A stretch of DNA of 64,000 bases from Pseudomonas quebecensis (lineage in GTDB: Bacteria > Pseudomonadota > Gammaproteobacteria > Pseudomonadales > Pseudomonadaceae): NCBI RefSeq assembly GCF_026410085.1, contig NZ_CP112866.1, positions 4,711,001 to 4,775,000 of the forward strand, read 5' to 3'. The notes beneath the pieces were generated by a model. The model did not search any database, was not told the DNA's origin, and saw only the letters and a program-made list of their open reading frames with translations. Position numbers and translations under genes: made by a program. This document shows, piece by piece, positions 19,232 to 30,571 of the stretch; within the stretch, counting starts at the first letter, position 1; the number at the start of each line of letters is the position of its first letter.

Positions 19232-20257
19232 ATGATGATCCGCGATACCCGTCCCAAGACATCCCTTCTGCGTGGCCTGACCATCACTCTGCTCGGCCTG
19301 ACCCTGCTCTCCCCCACCGCCTTCGCCGCCGACAAGGTTTCCCTGACCCTGTACAACGGCCAACACAAAGAAGTCGGCGACGAACTCGCCAAGGCCTTCG
19401 AAGCCAAGACCGGCATCCACGTCAATGTCCGCAAAGGCAGCAGCAACCAACTGGCCAGCCAGGTGGTTGAGGAAGGCGAGCGTTCGCCGGCCGACGTGAT
19501 CTACACCGAAGAATCGCCCCCTCTGAATAAACTGGGCGAACAAGGCCTGCTGGCCAAGATTGACGCCAGCACGCTGGATGTATTGCCCAAGGATTACGTG
19601 GGCGGCAACGGCGACTGGATGGGCGTGACAGCACGCACTCGCGTCGTAGCCTTCAACCCCAAGCTGATCGCCGAGAAAGACCTGCCCAAGTCAGTGCTGG
19701 ATTTCGCCGGCCCAGAATGGCAAGGCAAAGTCGGCTTCGTCCCCACCAGCGGTGCGTTCCAGGAACAAGCCGTGGCAATCATCAAGCTGCACGGTCACGA
19801 GGCTGCCGAAGAATGGCTCACCGGCCTGCGCGCGTTCGGCAAGGTGTACAGCAACAACATGGTGGCACTGAAGGCTGTAGAGAATGGCGAAGTGGCCACC
19901 GTGCTGGTGAACAACTATTACTGGTTCGCCTTGAAGAAGGAAAAAACTCACCTCGACTCCCAGCTGCACTATTTCACTGATGGCGACGCTGGCGGCTTGA
20001 TCACCGTGTCCTCCGCAGCGGCGTTGAAGTCGAGCAAACACCCCAAAGAAGCCCAGCAATTGCTGGCTTTCATGGCCAGCGAAGAAGGCCAGCGCGTGAT
20101 CACCAACACGTCCGCTGAATACCCACTGCGCAAAGGCATGCAGTCCAACCGTGGACTCAAACCGTTCAGCGAACTGCAACCGCCGAAAGTCACGCCTGCC
20201 GACCTGGGCAATGCTGAAGAGGCCCTGGACCTGGAACGTGAAGTTGGCTTGAACTGA
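19232..20257 (+). CDS. Ferric iron ABC transporter, periplasmic binding protein (FbpA type)
   Basis: 341 residues. A cleavable signal peptide (about 1-32, ending TAFAA) precedes a bacterial solute-binding fold. Two FbpA iron-ligand motifs are visible: YNGQHKE with His45, and NNYYWF with Tyr229/Tyr230. It should bind Fe3+ in the periplasm and hand it to the permease. GAGGAA precedes the start; the ATG at 19235 is also possible. It overlaps the permease gene by one base. No ATPase gene follows. No convincing Fur box was found upstream. Confidence 0.93.
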   Translation: MMIRDTRPKTSLLRGLTITLLGLTLLSPTAFAADKVSLTLYNGQHKEVGDELAKAFEAKTGIHVNVRKGSSNQLASQVVEEGERSPADVIYTEESPPLNKLGEQGLLAKIDASTLDVLPKDYVGGNGDWMGVTARTRVVAFNPKLIAEKDLPKSVLDFAGPEWQGKVGFVPTSGAFQEQAVAIIKLHGHEAAEEWLTGLRAFGKVYSNNMVALKAVENGEVATVLVNNYYWFALKKEKTHLDSQLHYFTDGDAGGLITVSSAAALKSSKHPKEAQQLLAFMASEEGQRVITNTSAEYPLRKGMQSNRGLKPFSELQPPKVTPADLGNAEEALDLEREVGLN

Positions 20258-21816
20258 TGAACCCTTCGCTCCCCGCCGCGCGCGGGTTTTTGCGCCCTCG
20301 GCGCAAGCGCCCTTCGATCTGGTTGCTGCTGCCCGTGCTGCTACTGGTCGGCCTGAGCCTGCTGCCACTGGCGTATGTCGGACTGAAGGCCTGGCAAGCA
20401 GGCTGGGCGCAAGCGGTGCATCTGCTGTGGCGGCCCTACGTGTTCGGGCTGCTGCGCAATACCCTGGCACTGATGGTCGGGGTGACCGTCGCCTGCGGCC
20501 TGATCGGCCTGTCGCTGGCCTGGCTGCTGGAGCGCAGCAACCTGCCCGGACGACGCCTCTGGGGCGTGATCCTGTGCCTGCCGTTTGCTGTCCCGGCGTT
20601 CGTCAGCAGCTTCACGTGGGTGTCGTTGAGCGCCGACTTCGAAGGCCTGGGCGGGGCGATCCTGGTGATGAGCCTGTCCAAATATCCGCTGGTGTTCCTG
20701 CCGGTGGCGGCGACCCTGCGCAACCTTGACCCGTCGCTGGAAGAATCGGCGCGCACCCTGGGAATGAATCGCTGGGGCGTGTTCGTGCGCGTCACACTGC
20801 CGTTGTTATGGCCTTCGCTGCTGGCCGGGGCGCTGCTGATCGCACTGCATATGCTGGTAGAGTTCGGTGCCTTGTCGATCATCGGCCTGCAGACATTTAC
20901 CACCGCGATCTATCAGCAATTCGAACTGGAATTCAGCAATGCCAACGCCGCGATGCTCTCGGCGGTGCTGCTGGTGATGTGCCTGACCCTGCTGTGGCTG
21001 GAGCTGCGCGTGCGCGGCAAAGGCCGACATGTGCGCATCGGTCAAGGCGCGGCGCGCCACGCCGAACCGGTCAAACTGGGCAAGTGGGCGCCGCTGGGCC
21101 AGGTGTATTGCCTGGCGCTGGCGATCATTGGCAGCGGCATTCCGTTGGGGATGCTCGGCTATTGGCTGGCCGTGGGCTCGTCGGCGGCATTTCCGGTGGC
21201 CGAAATCAGCGAAGCGCTGCTGTCCTCCCTGGCGCTGTCGCTGGGCGGTGCGGCGCTGTGCCTGGTGCTCGCGGTGCCGGTCGGACTGCTGGTGGTGCGC
21301 TATAAAGGCCAACTGGCGATCTGGGCGGAACGCTTGCCCTACCTGCTGCACGCCCTACCTGGGCTGGTGATTGCGCTGACGCTGGTGTACTTCGCTCTGC
21401 ACTATGTACCAGTGCTGTACCAGACCTCGGCGTTGTTGCTGATCGCGTATGCGCTGCTGTTCCTGCCGCTGGCCCAGGCGCCGATCCGCACCGCGCTGAA
21501 CAAGGCGGCACCGCAACTGGAAGAGGCCGCTCGCACGCTGGGGGCATCGTCATTCGGCGCATTTTGCCGGGTGACCCTGCCGATCATCTTCCCGGCATTG
21601 GGCGCAGCGTTCGCACTGGTATTTCTCGACGCCATGAAAGAACTGACCGCGACGCTGCTGCTCAGCCCAACCGGGTTGAACACATTGGCGACAGCCGTAT
21701 GGGCGCATACCTCGAATGTGGAATTCGCGGCGGCGGCGCCTTATGCAGCGCTATTGATCGTGGTGTCGGGACTGCCGGTCTATTTGCTCACGACGCGGAT
21801 GTATTTGAGTCGCTGA
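20257..21816 (+). CDS. Ferric iron ABC transporter permease (FbpB type)
   Basis: 519 residues with about 12 membrane segments, built as two fused permease domains. Each domain carries an EAA-type coupling loop (LEESARTLGMNRWGVF and LEEAARTLGASSFGAF), where the ATPase would dock. It begins on the last base of the binding-protein stop codon (TGATG), so the two are coupled. The ATPase partner is not in this window; in many pseudomonads it is encoded elsewhere or shared. Confidence 0.94.
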   Translation: MNPSLPAARGFLRPRRKRPSIWLLLPVLLLVGLSLLPLAYVGLKAWQAGWAQAVHLLWRPYVFGLLRNTLALMVGVTVACGLIGLSLAWLLERSNLPGRRLWGVILCLPFAVPAFVSSFTWVSLSADFEGLGGAILVMSLSKYPLVFLPVAATLRNLDPSLEESARTLGMNRWGVFVRVTLPLLWPSLLAGALLIALHMLVEFGALSIIGLQTFTTAIYQQFELEFSNANAAMLSAVLLVMCLTLLWLELRVRGKGRHVRIGQGAARHAEPVKLGKWAPLGQVYCLALAIIGSGIPLGMLGYWLAVGSSAAFPVAEISEALLSSLALSLGGAALCLVLAVPVGLLVVRYKGQLAIWAERLPYLLHALPGLVIALTLVYFALHYVPVLYQTSALLLIAYALLFLPLAQAPIRTALNKAAPQLEEAARTLGASSFGAFCRVTLPIIFPALGAAFALVFLDAMKELTATLLLSPTGLNTLATAVWAHTSNVEFAAAAPYAALLIVVSGLPVYLLTTRMYLSR

Positions 21817-21820
21817 AAGC

Positions 21821-21850
21821 GTTATCGGGGGGCAAGCCCCCCTCCCACAG
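21821..21850. repeat. Single REP element
   Basis: TTATCGGGGGGCAAGCCCCC followed by CTCCCACAG, in the 52-bp gap between the convergent permease and chemoreceptor genes. One copy only, no inverted partner. Confidence 0.85.
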
Positions 21851-21868
21851 GTTGTAGTGCAGGCAACG

Positions 21869-23803
21869 CTAAGCCCGAAACTGCCCCAGACTCGCCTTCA
21901 ACTGCGCCGCCAACCCATCCAGCACCTTGCCGCTGGCAGTGGTTTCCACCACCGCCTGGGCGGCACGCTCGGCCTGGGCATGAATCACCTCGACCCGCCC
22001 GCGGACCGCATGGGCGCCCTGGGCCTGATGCTCGGCGGCCCGGGTGGCCAGTCCGATTGCCGCGTGCACCTGTTCCACCGAAGCCTGCACCGTTTGCTGC
22101 AGACGCATGCTGTCGCGCAGCACCAGCAAGCCTTCGCTGGCTTGACGGCCGGCCTTGCCGATCGTTTCCACCGCCTCGCGGGCACCCTGTTGCAGCGCCA
22201 CGATATGAGCCTGAATATCACCGGTCGAGCTTTGGGTTTTGCTGGCCAGGGCACGCACCTCGTCCGCCACTACCGCAAACCCGCGCCCGGTCTCGCCGGC
22301 ACGCGCCGCCTCGATGGCCGCATTAAGCGCCAGCAGGTTGGTCTGCTCGGCAATGCCATGAATCACCGTCAACACCACCTCGATCTGCTCGCTCTGCTGC
22401 GCCAGGCGCTCGATCACGTGCGAACCGGCCTCGACCTGACCTGCCAGCGCCTCAATCAAACTGCCGACCTCGGCAGAGGTGCGCGAGTTCTGCTCGGTGG
22501 CCTGGCGAATGTCCACCACCTGTTGCAGTGCTGCCTGCATCGCGTGGCTTTCCGCCTGGGCTTCGTCAGCCATCTGCGACAGTGCGCGCAGACTCTCGGC
22601 CACTTCGTCACGCTGCAAGCCCGCCGCCGCATCGGCACCGGCATTGCGCAAGCTCATGGCGCCGATTTCCACGCCGGTACGTTGAGCCACATCACCCGCC
22701 TCGCGCACGATCGGCTGTAACTTATCCACAAAGCGATTGACCGCCGAAGCCATGGCGCCGATTTCGTCCTTGCTGTTGATCTGCACTCGCTTGGTCAGAT
22801 CACCCTCGCCTGCGGCCAGATCGTCCATGGCGGCGATCAACAGCTTGAGGCGATTGACCACGCGTCGCCCGAGCACCACGGCAATCAGCAACAGAACCGC
22901 AAGCCCTACCAGCGCCAGGCCCATGCCGATGCGCCAACGCAACGTCCCGGCCGCTTCCTGCACGACACTGGAGGTATTGGCCGTCATCTGGGTGGCGGTA
23001 GCCTGCGCCGATTGCAGCCTGGCGCCCATCGCGGCCGCACTGTCAGCCGCGGCGCCCTTGAGACTGTCACCCACCAGCTGGTCACCGCTGGCGATCAGGG
23101 CGGCAAAACGCTTATCCAGCGCCTGCAAGTCGGCTTCCACCGAAGCGGTGGACACCCCCATGAGCACCTTGCCGATTTCTACACCATTAGGGCTGATGGA
23201 CGCCTCGACGTAGTACACCGACGGATCATTCCTGGCGGCGTTGAGGACCTTGTCCAAGGCGCGATCGCCCTGGCCTTTTTCCAGCAACGCCTTGTTGATC
23301 GGATTTTCGCGATTCAGGTACCGCGTCAAATGCTCGCCGGCCGCGTCGTCATAGACCACGAACAATACATTGGGATTGCGCTGGGCCCGACGGGCAAACT
23401 CGGACAGCGTAGGCACATCGCTGTCCCACATGGCGCGTGGGGCGACCGATGCCAGCAACTGCGCCATATCATTGGCGGAATCCTGCAGGTCTTTTTCCAG
23501 GGTCGCACGCAGTTGCTTCTGTTCTGCCTGCAAGCGCGAAGACAAACCGCTGGTAAGGCGCTGGCGCGTACTGGACGACAGACTGTCGAGACTGGAGGTG
23601 ACTTCCTTGCCGGCCTGCGCCAGCTCGTTCGACAATTTTTGACTGTCGATCCCCAGGCGACTGCCTAGATCGGCCTCCAACGCTGTGACGGTGCTCCGCG
23701 TCAGCGCGACGGCCACCAACACTTGCACCAAAAGAGCGATACCTAGGGTAACGAACACCGGCCGCAACAAACGGCTTTGTAACAATGAAAGAACGGCAGA
23801 CAT
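21869..23803 (-). CDS. Methyl-accepting chemotaxis protein
   Basis: 644 residues. TM1 lies at about 13-35, followed by a periplasmic sensor region of roughly 250 residues, with an N-terminal coiled-coil stretch and a Cache-like middle ([34 protein letters not shown]). TM2 is near 295-318, then a HAMP domain and a methyl-accepting cytoplasmic domain with the signalling tip [19 protein letters not shown]. No C-terminal CheR-docking pentapeptide is present (ends SLGQFRA). The ligand is unknown. It is a monocistronic gene next to an iron transporter, but a functional link is not shown. Confidence 0.95.
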   Translation of the reverse strand: MSAVLSLLQSRLLRPVFVTLGIALLVQVLVAVALTRSTVTALEADLGSRLGIDSQKLSNELAQAGKEVTSSLDSLSSSTRQRLTSGLSSRLQAEQKQLRATLEKDLQDSANDMAQLLASVAPRAMWDSDVPTLSEFARRAQRNPNVLFVVYDDAAGEHLTRYLNRENPINKALLEKGQGDRALDKVLNAARNDPSVYYVEASISPNGVEIGKVLMGVSTASVEADLQALDKRFAALIASGDQLVGDSLKGAAADSAAAMGARLQSAQATATQMTANTSSVVQEAAGTLRWRIGMGLALVGLAVLLLIAVVLGRRVVNRLKLLIAAMDDLAAGEGDLTKRVQINSKDEIGAMASAVNRFVDKLQPIVREAGDVAQRTGVEIGAMSLRNAGADAAAGLQRDEVAESLRALSQMADEAQAESHAMQAALQQVVDIRQATEQNSRTSAEVGSLIEALAGQVEAGSHVIERLAQQSEQIEVVLTVIHGIAEQTNLLALNAAIEAARAGETGRGFAVVADEVRALASKTQSSTGDIQAHIVALQQGAREAVETIGKAGRQASEGLLVLRDSMRLQQTVQASVEQVHAAIGLATRAAEHQAQGAHAVRGRVEVIHAQAERAAQAVVETTASGKVLDGLAAQLKASLGQFRA

Positions 23804-23893
23804 CGGAAAATCCCTCCACCACGGGTGCCATTAAATTGATAGCACCGCGAAAGAAGGAAATACAGCAAGGGTCATGCCGTTTGGCCGATAGAA

Positions 23894-23931
23894 ACGACAA
23901 AGGGCTCCCGAAGAAGCCCTTTGTTTTTCAG
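23894..23931 (-). terminator. Terminator of purA (possibly bidirectional)
   Basis: ACAAAGGGCTCCCGAAGAAG continuing into CCCTTTGTTTTT on the plus strand: a 9-bp stem downstream of the purA stop. T runs flank both sides. Confidence 0.75.
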
Positions 23932-23943
23932 ATCAACAGCTTA

Positions 23944-25287
<1,344 letters not shown>

Positions 25288-26475
25288 TCAAGAAGCCAGT
25301 GGCGATACTTGCCAAAGCCCGTTCTGCAGAATCAATTGCCGGTCGCAGTCCGCTTCACGGGCGGCGGCCAATGGCTGCCCAGGCAACGCCTGGACGACAC
25401 GCTGACCCTCACTGCGCAACTGGCAGACCTGCTGCCAGAGTGCCGCGTCCGTACTGTCGGGCATCCAGATGCCACCAGACGGCAGCTCGACCTCAGCACG
25501 CCCCAGGGTCACCAGGGTTTTCAAATCGGTGGAAAAACCGGTGGCCGGACGCGCACGACCGAAGTCGGCGCCGATATCGTCGTAACGACCGCCTTGGGCG
25601 ATGGCCTGGCCAACACCCGGAACAAACACCGCGAACACTACGCCAGTATGGTAGTGATAACCGCGCAGCTCGCCCAAATCGAAGTACAGCGGCAACTGCG
25701 GGAAACGTGCCGACAACTGCTCGGCAATCGCCAGCACGTCATCCAATGCCGCCAGGACCGCCGCCGGCGCGCTCGCCAGTTGCTCACGGGCGGCGGCGAG
25801 CACTTCGCGGCCGCCGCACAAGTTCACCAGCGCACGCAGCATGCGGGCCAGGTCGGCCGGCACACCTTCGGTCAGTGCGATCACTTCATCGATGGCCTTG
25901 CGCTGCAACGCATCGAACAATTGTTGCTCCACTTCACCGGACAAACCGGCCGCACGGGCCAGACCGCGGTAGATACCGACGTGGCCCAGGTCCATGTGTA
26001 CATCCGGCACGTCGGCCAGTTGCAGCATGGCCAGCATCAAGCTGATGACTTCCACATCGCTGCTCGGGCTGGCGTCGCCGTACAGCTCAGCGCCAAGCTG
26101 GATCGGGCTGCGAGAGGAAGACAACGCACGTGGCTGCGCATGCAGCACGCTGCCGGCGTAGCACAGACGGTTCGGACCTTCGCGACGCAGGGTGTGCGCA
26201 TCGATACGCGCCACTTGTGGCGTGATGTCGGCTCGAAAACCCATCTGCCGGCCGGACTGCGGATCGATAACCTTGAAGGTGCGCAGATCCAGGTCCTGGC
26301 CCGCGCCGGTCAGCAGGGATTCGAGGTACTCGATATGAGGGGTCACGACAAAGTCATAACCCCAGCTCTGGAACAGATCCAACACCTGGCGACGCGCTAC
26401 TTCAATGCGCGCAGCTTCTGGTGGCAGTACTTCTTCGATGCCATCTGGCAGCAGCCAGCGGTCTACCGTTGCCAT
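25288..26475 (-). CDS. hisZ: ATP phosphoribosyltransferase regulatory subunit HisZ
   Basis: 395 residues from the ATG at 26475 ([16 protein letters not shown]). It is a catalytically inactive relative of histidyl-tRNA synthetase that pairs with a short HisG to catalyse and regulate the first step of histidine synthesis. Class II synthetase motifs are visible ([29 protein letters not shown]). hisG is not nearby. Its position upstream of purA matches other pseudomonads. Confidence 0.97.
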   Translation of the reverse strand: MATVDRWLLPDGIEEVLPPEAARIEVARRQVLDLFQSWGYDFVVTPHIEYLESLLTGAGQDLDLRTFKVIDPQSGRQMGFRADITPQVARIDAHTLRREGPNRLCYAGSVLHAQPRALSSSRSPIQLGAELYGDASPSSDVEVISLMLAMLQLADVPDVHMDLGHVGIYRGLARAAGLSGEVEQQLFDALQRKAIDEVIALTEGVPADLARMLRALVNLCGGREVLAAAREQLASAPAAVLAALDDVLAIAEQLSARFPQLPLYFDLGELRGYHYHTGVVFAVFVPGVGQAIAQGGRYDDIGADFGRARPATGFSTDLKTLVTLGRAEVELPSGGIWMPDSTDAALWQQVCQLRSEGQRVVQALPGQPLAAAREADCDRQLILQNGLWQVSPLAS

Positions 26476-26653
26476 TACGCCATTCCCCTTTGATCCGGGC
26501 GGCCAGCCCTCGGCCGAGCCTTGAGTGAAGCAGAAAGTGCCCGCCGCCTGCATAAACCACGCGCAAGAGCGACGTGACGAACGGCCTGCCAGCGGCCTCG
26601 TCGGGCACTTTCCTCGAAAAACCTGTCACGCCTGCCGAATCAAACATGCAGAC

Positions 26654-26684
26654 GCAAAAAAGCCGGGAATTTCCCGGCTGCCGC
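26654..26684 (-). terminator. Rho-independent terminator downstream of hflC
   Basis: On the minus strand GCCGGGAAATTCCCGGC is followed by TTTTTT. It separates hflC from hisZ. The rest of the 292-bp gap (26476-26767) contains no gene; a yjeT-like small gene present here in P. aeruginosa (PA4940, from memory) is not found. Confidence 0.85.
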
Positions 26685-26767
26685 ATCATACACCCGTTTT
26701 CTGAAAGGATCACCCCGCCAGGCGTTTTACCCGCCCGACGGAGTGCGTCCTACTTAGTCACAGGCGC

Positions 26768-27634
26768 TTACTTGGCTTTTTCCAGGTAGCGAAAGAAATC
26801 GCTGCTTGGGTCCAGCACCATGACATCGGTTTTATTGGCGAAGCTTTCACGGTAGGCGCGCAGGCTACGGTAGAACGCGTAGAACTCCTGGTCCTGTCCG
26901 TAGGCCTTGGCGTAGATCGCCGCGGCTTGAGCGTCGCCATCACCACGGGCCTCTTCAGACTCGCGATAGGCTTCGGCCAGCAGTACACGACGCTGACGAT
27001 CGGCATCCGCACGGATACCCTCAGCCAACTCGTTACCCTTGGCGCGATGCTCACGGGCTTCACGCTCACGCTCGGTGCTCATACGTTCGAACACGCTGCG
27101 GTTCACTTCCTTGGGCAGGTCGATGGCCTTGACCCGAACATCGATCACCTCGATACCCAGCTCCTTTTCCGCCATCTTGTTCAGCGAGGCCGTGATATCC
27201 GCCATCAAGGCATCACGCTCACCGGACACCACCTCGTGCAGGGTGCGCTTACCAAACTGGTCACGCAGGCCCGATTCCAGACGACGCGACAAACGTTCGT
27301 CGGCAATCTGCTTGAGGCCGGAGGTTGCGGTGTAGAAGCGCTCGGCATCCTTGACGCGCCACTTGGCGTAGGCGTCAACCATCACGGCTTTCTTTTCAAG
27401 GGTCAGGAAGCGCTGCGTCGGTGCATCCAGGGTCATGAGGCGTGCGTCGAACTTGCGCACCTGATTGACGTAGGGGACTTTCACATGCAGGCCCGGCTGG
27501 ACATCCGCCTGGACCACGCGACCGAATTGCAGCAGCACCGCACGCTCGGTCTGAGCCACGATGTAGAAGCAGTTCCAGGCAGCGATGACCACGACGACGC
27601 CCACAATCAGGGCGGTCAGCGATTTATTGCTCAT
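26768..27634 (-). CDS. hflC: HflC, modulator of FtsH protease
   Basis: 288 residues from the ATG at 27634; a TTG codon directly before it is also in frame. One N-terminal membrane anchor (LTALIVGVVVVIAAW) is followed by a large SPFH/prohibitin domain and a coiled coil (about 160-230). With HflK it forms a cage around FtsH on the periplasmic side and tunes membrane protein degradation. The ATG shares one base with the hflK stop (TGATG). Confidence 0.97.
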   Translation of the reverse strand: MSNKSLTALIVGVVVVIAAWNCFYIVAQTERAVLLQFGRVVQADVQPGLHVKVPYVNQVRKFDARLMTLDAPTQRFLTLEKKAVMVDAYAKWRVKDAERFYTATSGLKQIADERLSRRLESGLRDQFGKRTLHEVVSGERDALMADITASLNKMAEKELGIEVIDVRVKAIDLPKEVNRSVFERMSTEREREAREHRAKGNELAEGIRADADRQRRVLLAEAYRESEEARGDGDAQAAAIYAKAYGQDQEFYAFYRSLRAYRESFANKTDVMVLDPSSDFFRYLEKAK

Positions 27635-28809
27635 CAACGACTCTCCCTGGTACGTGTTTGCTGTTGCAGCAAGTCAGCGGCCGCACGGGCGCTCGCTTCG
27701 TTGGCAGCGGCAGTGGAGCCGGTGGACGGCGCGCTGGTGTTGCTACGACCACCCTCGATCATCTTGTCCAGCGGCAGGTACAGCAGGTTGTTCTGCCCAC
27801 CCTTGCTGCCGGTCACGAGAACCTTGCTGGTGTTGCTGAAGACTTCCTGCATGGTGTCCAGGTACAGACGCTCGCGGGTCACTTCAGGCGCCTTGCGATA
27901 CTCGGCCACCAGCTTGGTGAAGCGGTCAGCCTCACCCTTGGCGCGGGACACCACTTCGTCGCGATACCCGTTGGCGTCTTCGATGATGCGCTGGGCCTGA
28001 CCACGGGCTTCCGGCACGACACCGTTGGCGTAAGTTTCAGCCTGGTTGCGCGAACGCTGCTCGTCTTCACGGGCACGGATCACGTCGTCGAAGGCTTCCT
28101 GCACTTCACGCGGTGCCGCCGCGCTCTGTACGTTCACCTGGGTGACGGTGATACCGGTGCGATAGGTATCGAGGAACCGTTGCAGGCGCTCCTTGATTTC
28201 GCTGGCCATCAATTCACGACCTTCGGTCAACACCTGGTCCATCGCGGTGGAACCCACCACATGGCGCAGGGCGCTTTCGGTCGCGTGCTGCAGACTGATT
28301 TCCGGCTGATCAACGTTCAGCACGAAGTCCTGAAGGTTGCTGATCTTGTACTGCACGGTCAGCGGCACTTCGACGATATTCTCGTCTTCGGTCAGCATCT
28401 GCCCCTGCTTGGTATAGGCACGCTCACGCGTGACGTTTTCCATGTACTTCTTGTCGATAGGCGGGAAATAGATATTCAGGCCCGGGCCGACGGTCTCGTA
28501 GTACTTGCCGAAGCGCAGCACCACGGCCTGCTCCTGCTCGTCCACGACATAGACCGCGCTGTACAGCCAGACAGCCGCCAGCACCACAAGGCCCAGGCCC
28601 AGCAGGCCATAGCCACCGCCCTTGCTCGTGCGACCGCCGTCGTCACCACCACGTTTTTTTCCACCACCGAACAACCCATTCAGGCTTTCCTGCAGCTTTC
28701 GGAAGGCCTCGTCGAGATCCGGTGGCCCCTTGCGGTCGCCATTATTGCGGCGCTTACCACCCCAAGGATCCTGATTATTCGAGTTGCCACCCGGCTCATT
28801 CCAAGCCAT
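27634..28809 (-). CDS. hflK: HflK, modulator of FtsH protease
   Basis: 391 residues from the ATG at 28809 (MAWNEPGGNSNNQDPWG), the usual HflK start. A Gly/Asn-rich N-terminal cytoplasmic segment precedes one membrane helix (about 75-95), an SPFH domain (DEQEQAVVLRFGKYYETVGPG) and a coiled coil, then a Ser/Ala/Gln-rich tail. It is the partner of HflC, one-base overlap. Confidence 0.97.
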   Translation of the reverse strand: MAWNEPGGNSNNQDPWGGKRRNNGDRKGPPDLDEAFRKLQESLNGLFGGGKKRGGDDGGRTSKGGGYGLLGLGLVVLAAVWLYSAVYVVDEQEQAVVLRFGKYYETVGPGLNIYFPPIDKKYMENVTRERAYTKQGQMLTEDENIVEVPLTVQYKISNLQDFVLNVDQPEISLQHATESALRHVVGSTAMDQVLTEGRELMASEIKERLQRFLDTYRTGITVTQVNVQSAAAPREVQEAFDDVIRAREDEQRSRNQAETYANGVVPEARGQAQRIIEDANGYRDEVVSRAKGEADRFTKLVAEYRKAPEVTRERLYLDTMQEVFSNTSKVLVTGSKGGQNNLLYLPLDKMIEGGRSNTSAPSTGSTAAANEASARAAADLLQQQTRTRESR

Positions 28810-28905
28810 AGCGCTCTCCATCTGATAAAGCAAAGACGCACCCACGGCGCGCCGACCAATGCTACAGAATGCCTGCTACTGCGGCACAACCGCTTTCGGA
28901 GGCTT

Positions 28906-30207
28906 TTATTGCAAAGTGTGTTGTTCGATGAACTCTGTCGGTACGACACCTTCACGGCTGACCAGCCGATTCAGCTCCGAGCGCGGCAATCGAACGGCCA
29001 GCAAGCTGACACCTTCTTCGTCGTGTTCTTCTTTCTGTACCGCGCCCAGCTCGAAAAACTGTGCACGCAATCGAGCAAAACGCTGGGGCAAGCGCAAGGT
29101 GCCGACAAACAAATCACTGCCGAGCAACTCGGCAATCGCCTGTTCAAGCAGCTCCAGGCCACTGCCATCGCGCGCCGACAGCCAGACCCGCTGGGGCCTG
29201 CCGTTCTCATCGCGCTGAATCTGCGGCTCTACACCTTCAAGCAAATCGAGTTTGTTATAGACCTCGAGGATCGGCAAGTCCTGGGCACCAATCTCGCCCA
29301 GCACCAGCATCACCTGCTCGATCTGCAGCATGCGATCCGGTTCGGCTGCATCGATCACATGCAACAGCAAGTCGGAATTGCTCGACTCTTCGAGCGTAGA
29401 CCGAAATGCTTCGACCAGCTTGTGCGGCAAGTGACGAATGAAACCCACGGTATCGGCCAGCACGATCGGCCCCAGGTCGGCCAGATCCAACCGACGCAAA
29501 GTGGGATCGAGCGTCGCAAACAATTGGTCGGCCGCATACACATCGGACTTCGTCACGTTGTTGAACAGCGTGGACTTGCCGGCGTTGGTATAGCCCACCA
29601 GGGACACCGTAGGAATGTCCGCGCGTGAACGGCCACGGCGCGACTGCTCGCGCTGGCTGCGGACTTTCTCGAGCCGTCCCTTGATCTGACGCAGGCGAAC
29701 CCGCAGCAGACGGCGGTCGGTTTCCAGTTGGGTTTCACCCGGGCCGCGCATGCCGATACCACCACCCTGGCGCTCAAGGTGAGTCCAGCCACGCACCAGG
29801 CGCGTGCTCATGTGATCAAGCTGGGCCAGTTCGACCTGGAGCTTGCCTTCATGGGTACGGGCGCGTTGGGCGAAGATATCGAGAATCAGGCCGGTGCGGT
29901 CGATCACCCGACACTCGAAAACACGTTCGAGGTTACGTTCCTGACTGGGCGTGAGGGTGTGATTGAAGATCACCAGATCGGCTTCTTCGGCGTGGACCAG
30001 GTCGCGTAGTTCCTCGACCTTGCCGCTGCCGATCAGGTATTTGGCGGTTGGCCGATGACGCGGCACGTTAAAAAACGCAACGGTCTCGGCGCCGGCCGAA
30101 TTTGCCAACTCCTGAAACTCCTGCGGATCTTCGCGCGCCTCAGGGTCCTGTCCATCCAAGTGAACGAGGATCACTCGCTCACCACCACCGTGGCGCTCAA
30201 AGAACAA
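28906..30207 (-). CDS. hflX: GTPase HflX, ribosome rescue/splitting factor
   Basis: 433 residues from a TTG start at 30207; AGGAG lies 7 nt upstream and no ATG is available near the conserved start FFERHGGGERVILVHLD. The N-terminal HflX domain (about 1-195, with GWTHLERQGGGIGMRGPGE) is followed by a GTPase domain, Walker A GYTNAGKST (205-213) and NKLD. HflX binds the 50S subunit and splits stalled ribosomes under stress. It lies 12 bp after hfq. Confidence 0.97.
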   Translation of the reverse strand: MFFERHGGGERVILVHLDGQDPEAREDPQEFQELANSAGAETVAFFNVPRHRPTAKYLIGSGKVEELRDLVHAEEADLVIFNHTLTPSQERNLERVFECRVIDRTGLILDIFAQRARTHEGKLQVELAQLDHMSTRLVRGWTHLERQGGGIGMRGPGETQLETDRRLLRVRLRQIKGRLEKVRSQREQSRRGRSRADIPTVSLVGYTNAGKSTLFNNVTKSDVYAADQLFATLDPTLRRLDLADLGPIVLADTVGFIRHLPHKLVEAFRSTLEESSNSDLLLHVIDAAEPDRMLQIEQVMLVLGEIGAQDLPILEVYNKLDLLEGVEPQIQRDENGRPQRVWLSARDGSGLELLEQAIAELLGSDLFVGTLRLPQRFARLRAQFFELGAVQKEEHDEEGVSLLAVRLPRSELNRLVSREGVVPTEFIEQHTLQ

Positions 30208-30219
30208 AGGAGACTCCTA

Positions 30220-30480
30220 TCAGGCGTTACCTGGCTCAGCGTCGCCTTGTTCGTCGCCGGCTGCGCTAGGCAGGCGGATCGGGCGAACGGGAACGACTGT
30301 CGAGATAGCGTGTTTGTAAACCATCTGGCTGACGGTGTTTTTCAGCAGGATCACGAACTGGTCGAACGACTCGATCGTACCTTGCAACTTGATACCGTTG
30401 ACCAGATAAATGGAAACCCCCACTTTCTCTTTACGTAAGGTATTCAAGTAAGGGTCTTGTAGCGAATGCCCTTTTGACAT
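30220..30480 (-). CDS. hfq: RNA chaperone Hfq
   Basis: 86 residues from the ATG at 30480 ([18 protein letters not shown]), AAGGAG upstream. Sm1 and Sm2 motifs are present ([31 protein letters not shown]). The hexamer binds sRNAs and A-rich mRNA and pairs them. In pseudomonads it also acts with Crc in catabolite repression. The C-terminal tail after residue 70 is short. The gene lies between miaA and hflX, as in most gammaproteobacteria. Confidence 0.99.
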   Translation of the reverse strand: MSKGHSLQDPYLNTLRKEKVGVSIYLVNGIKLQGTIESFDQFVILLKNTVSQMVYKHAISTVVPVRPIRLPSAAGDEQGDAEPGNA

Positions 30481-30571
30481 GTGCCGCACTCCTTTAAGGA
30501 TCAATAATAAAAATCGGAAAAAATAGCTTAAGACCGTCACACCCCCAAGGATAGACGGCAATTGCAAGGAC

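Noticed and set aside
26476..26767. A yjeT (DUF2065) gene between hisZ and hflC
   Set aside because: Read on the minus strand; no open frame with the expected small membrane protein exists and a terminator occupies the middle.
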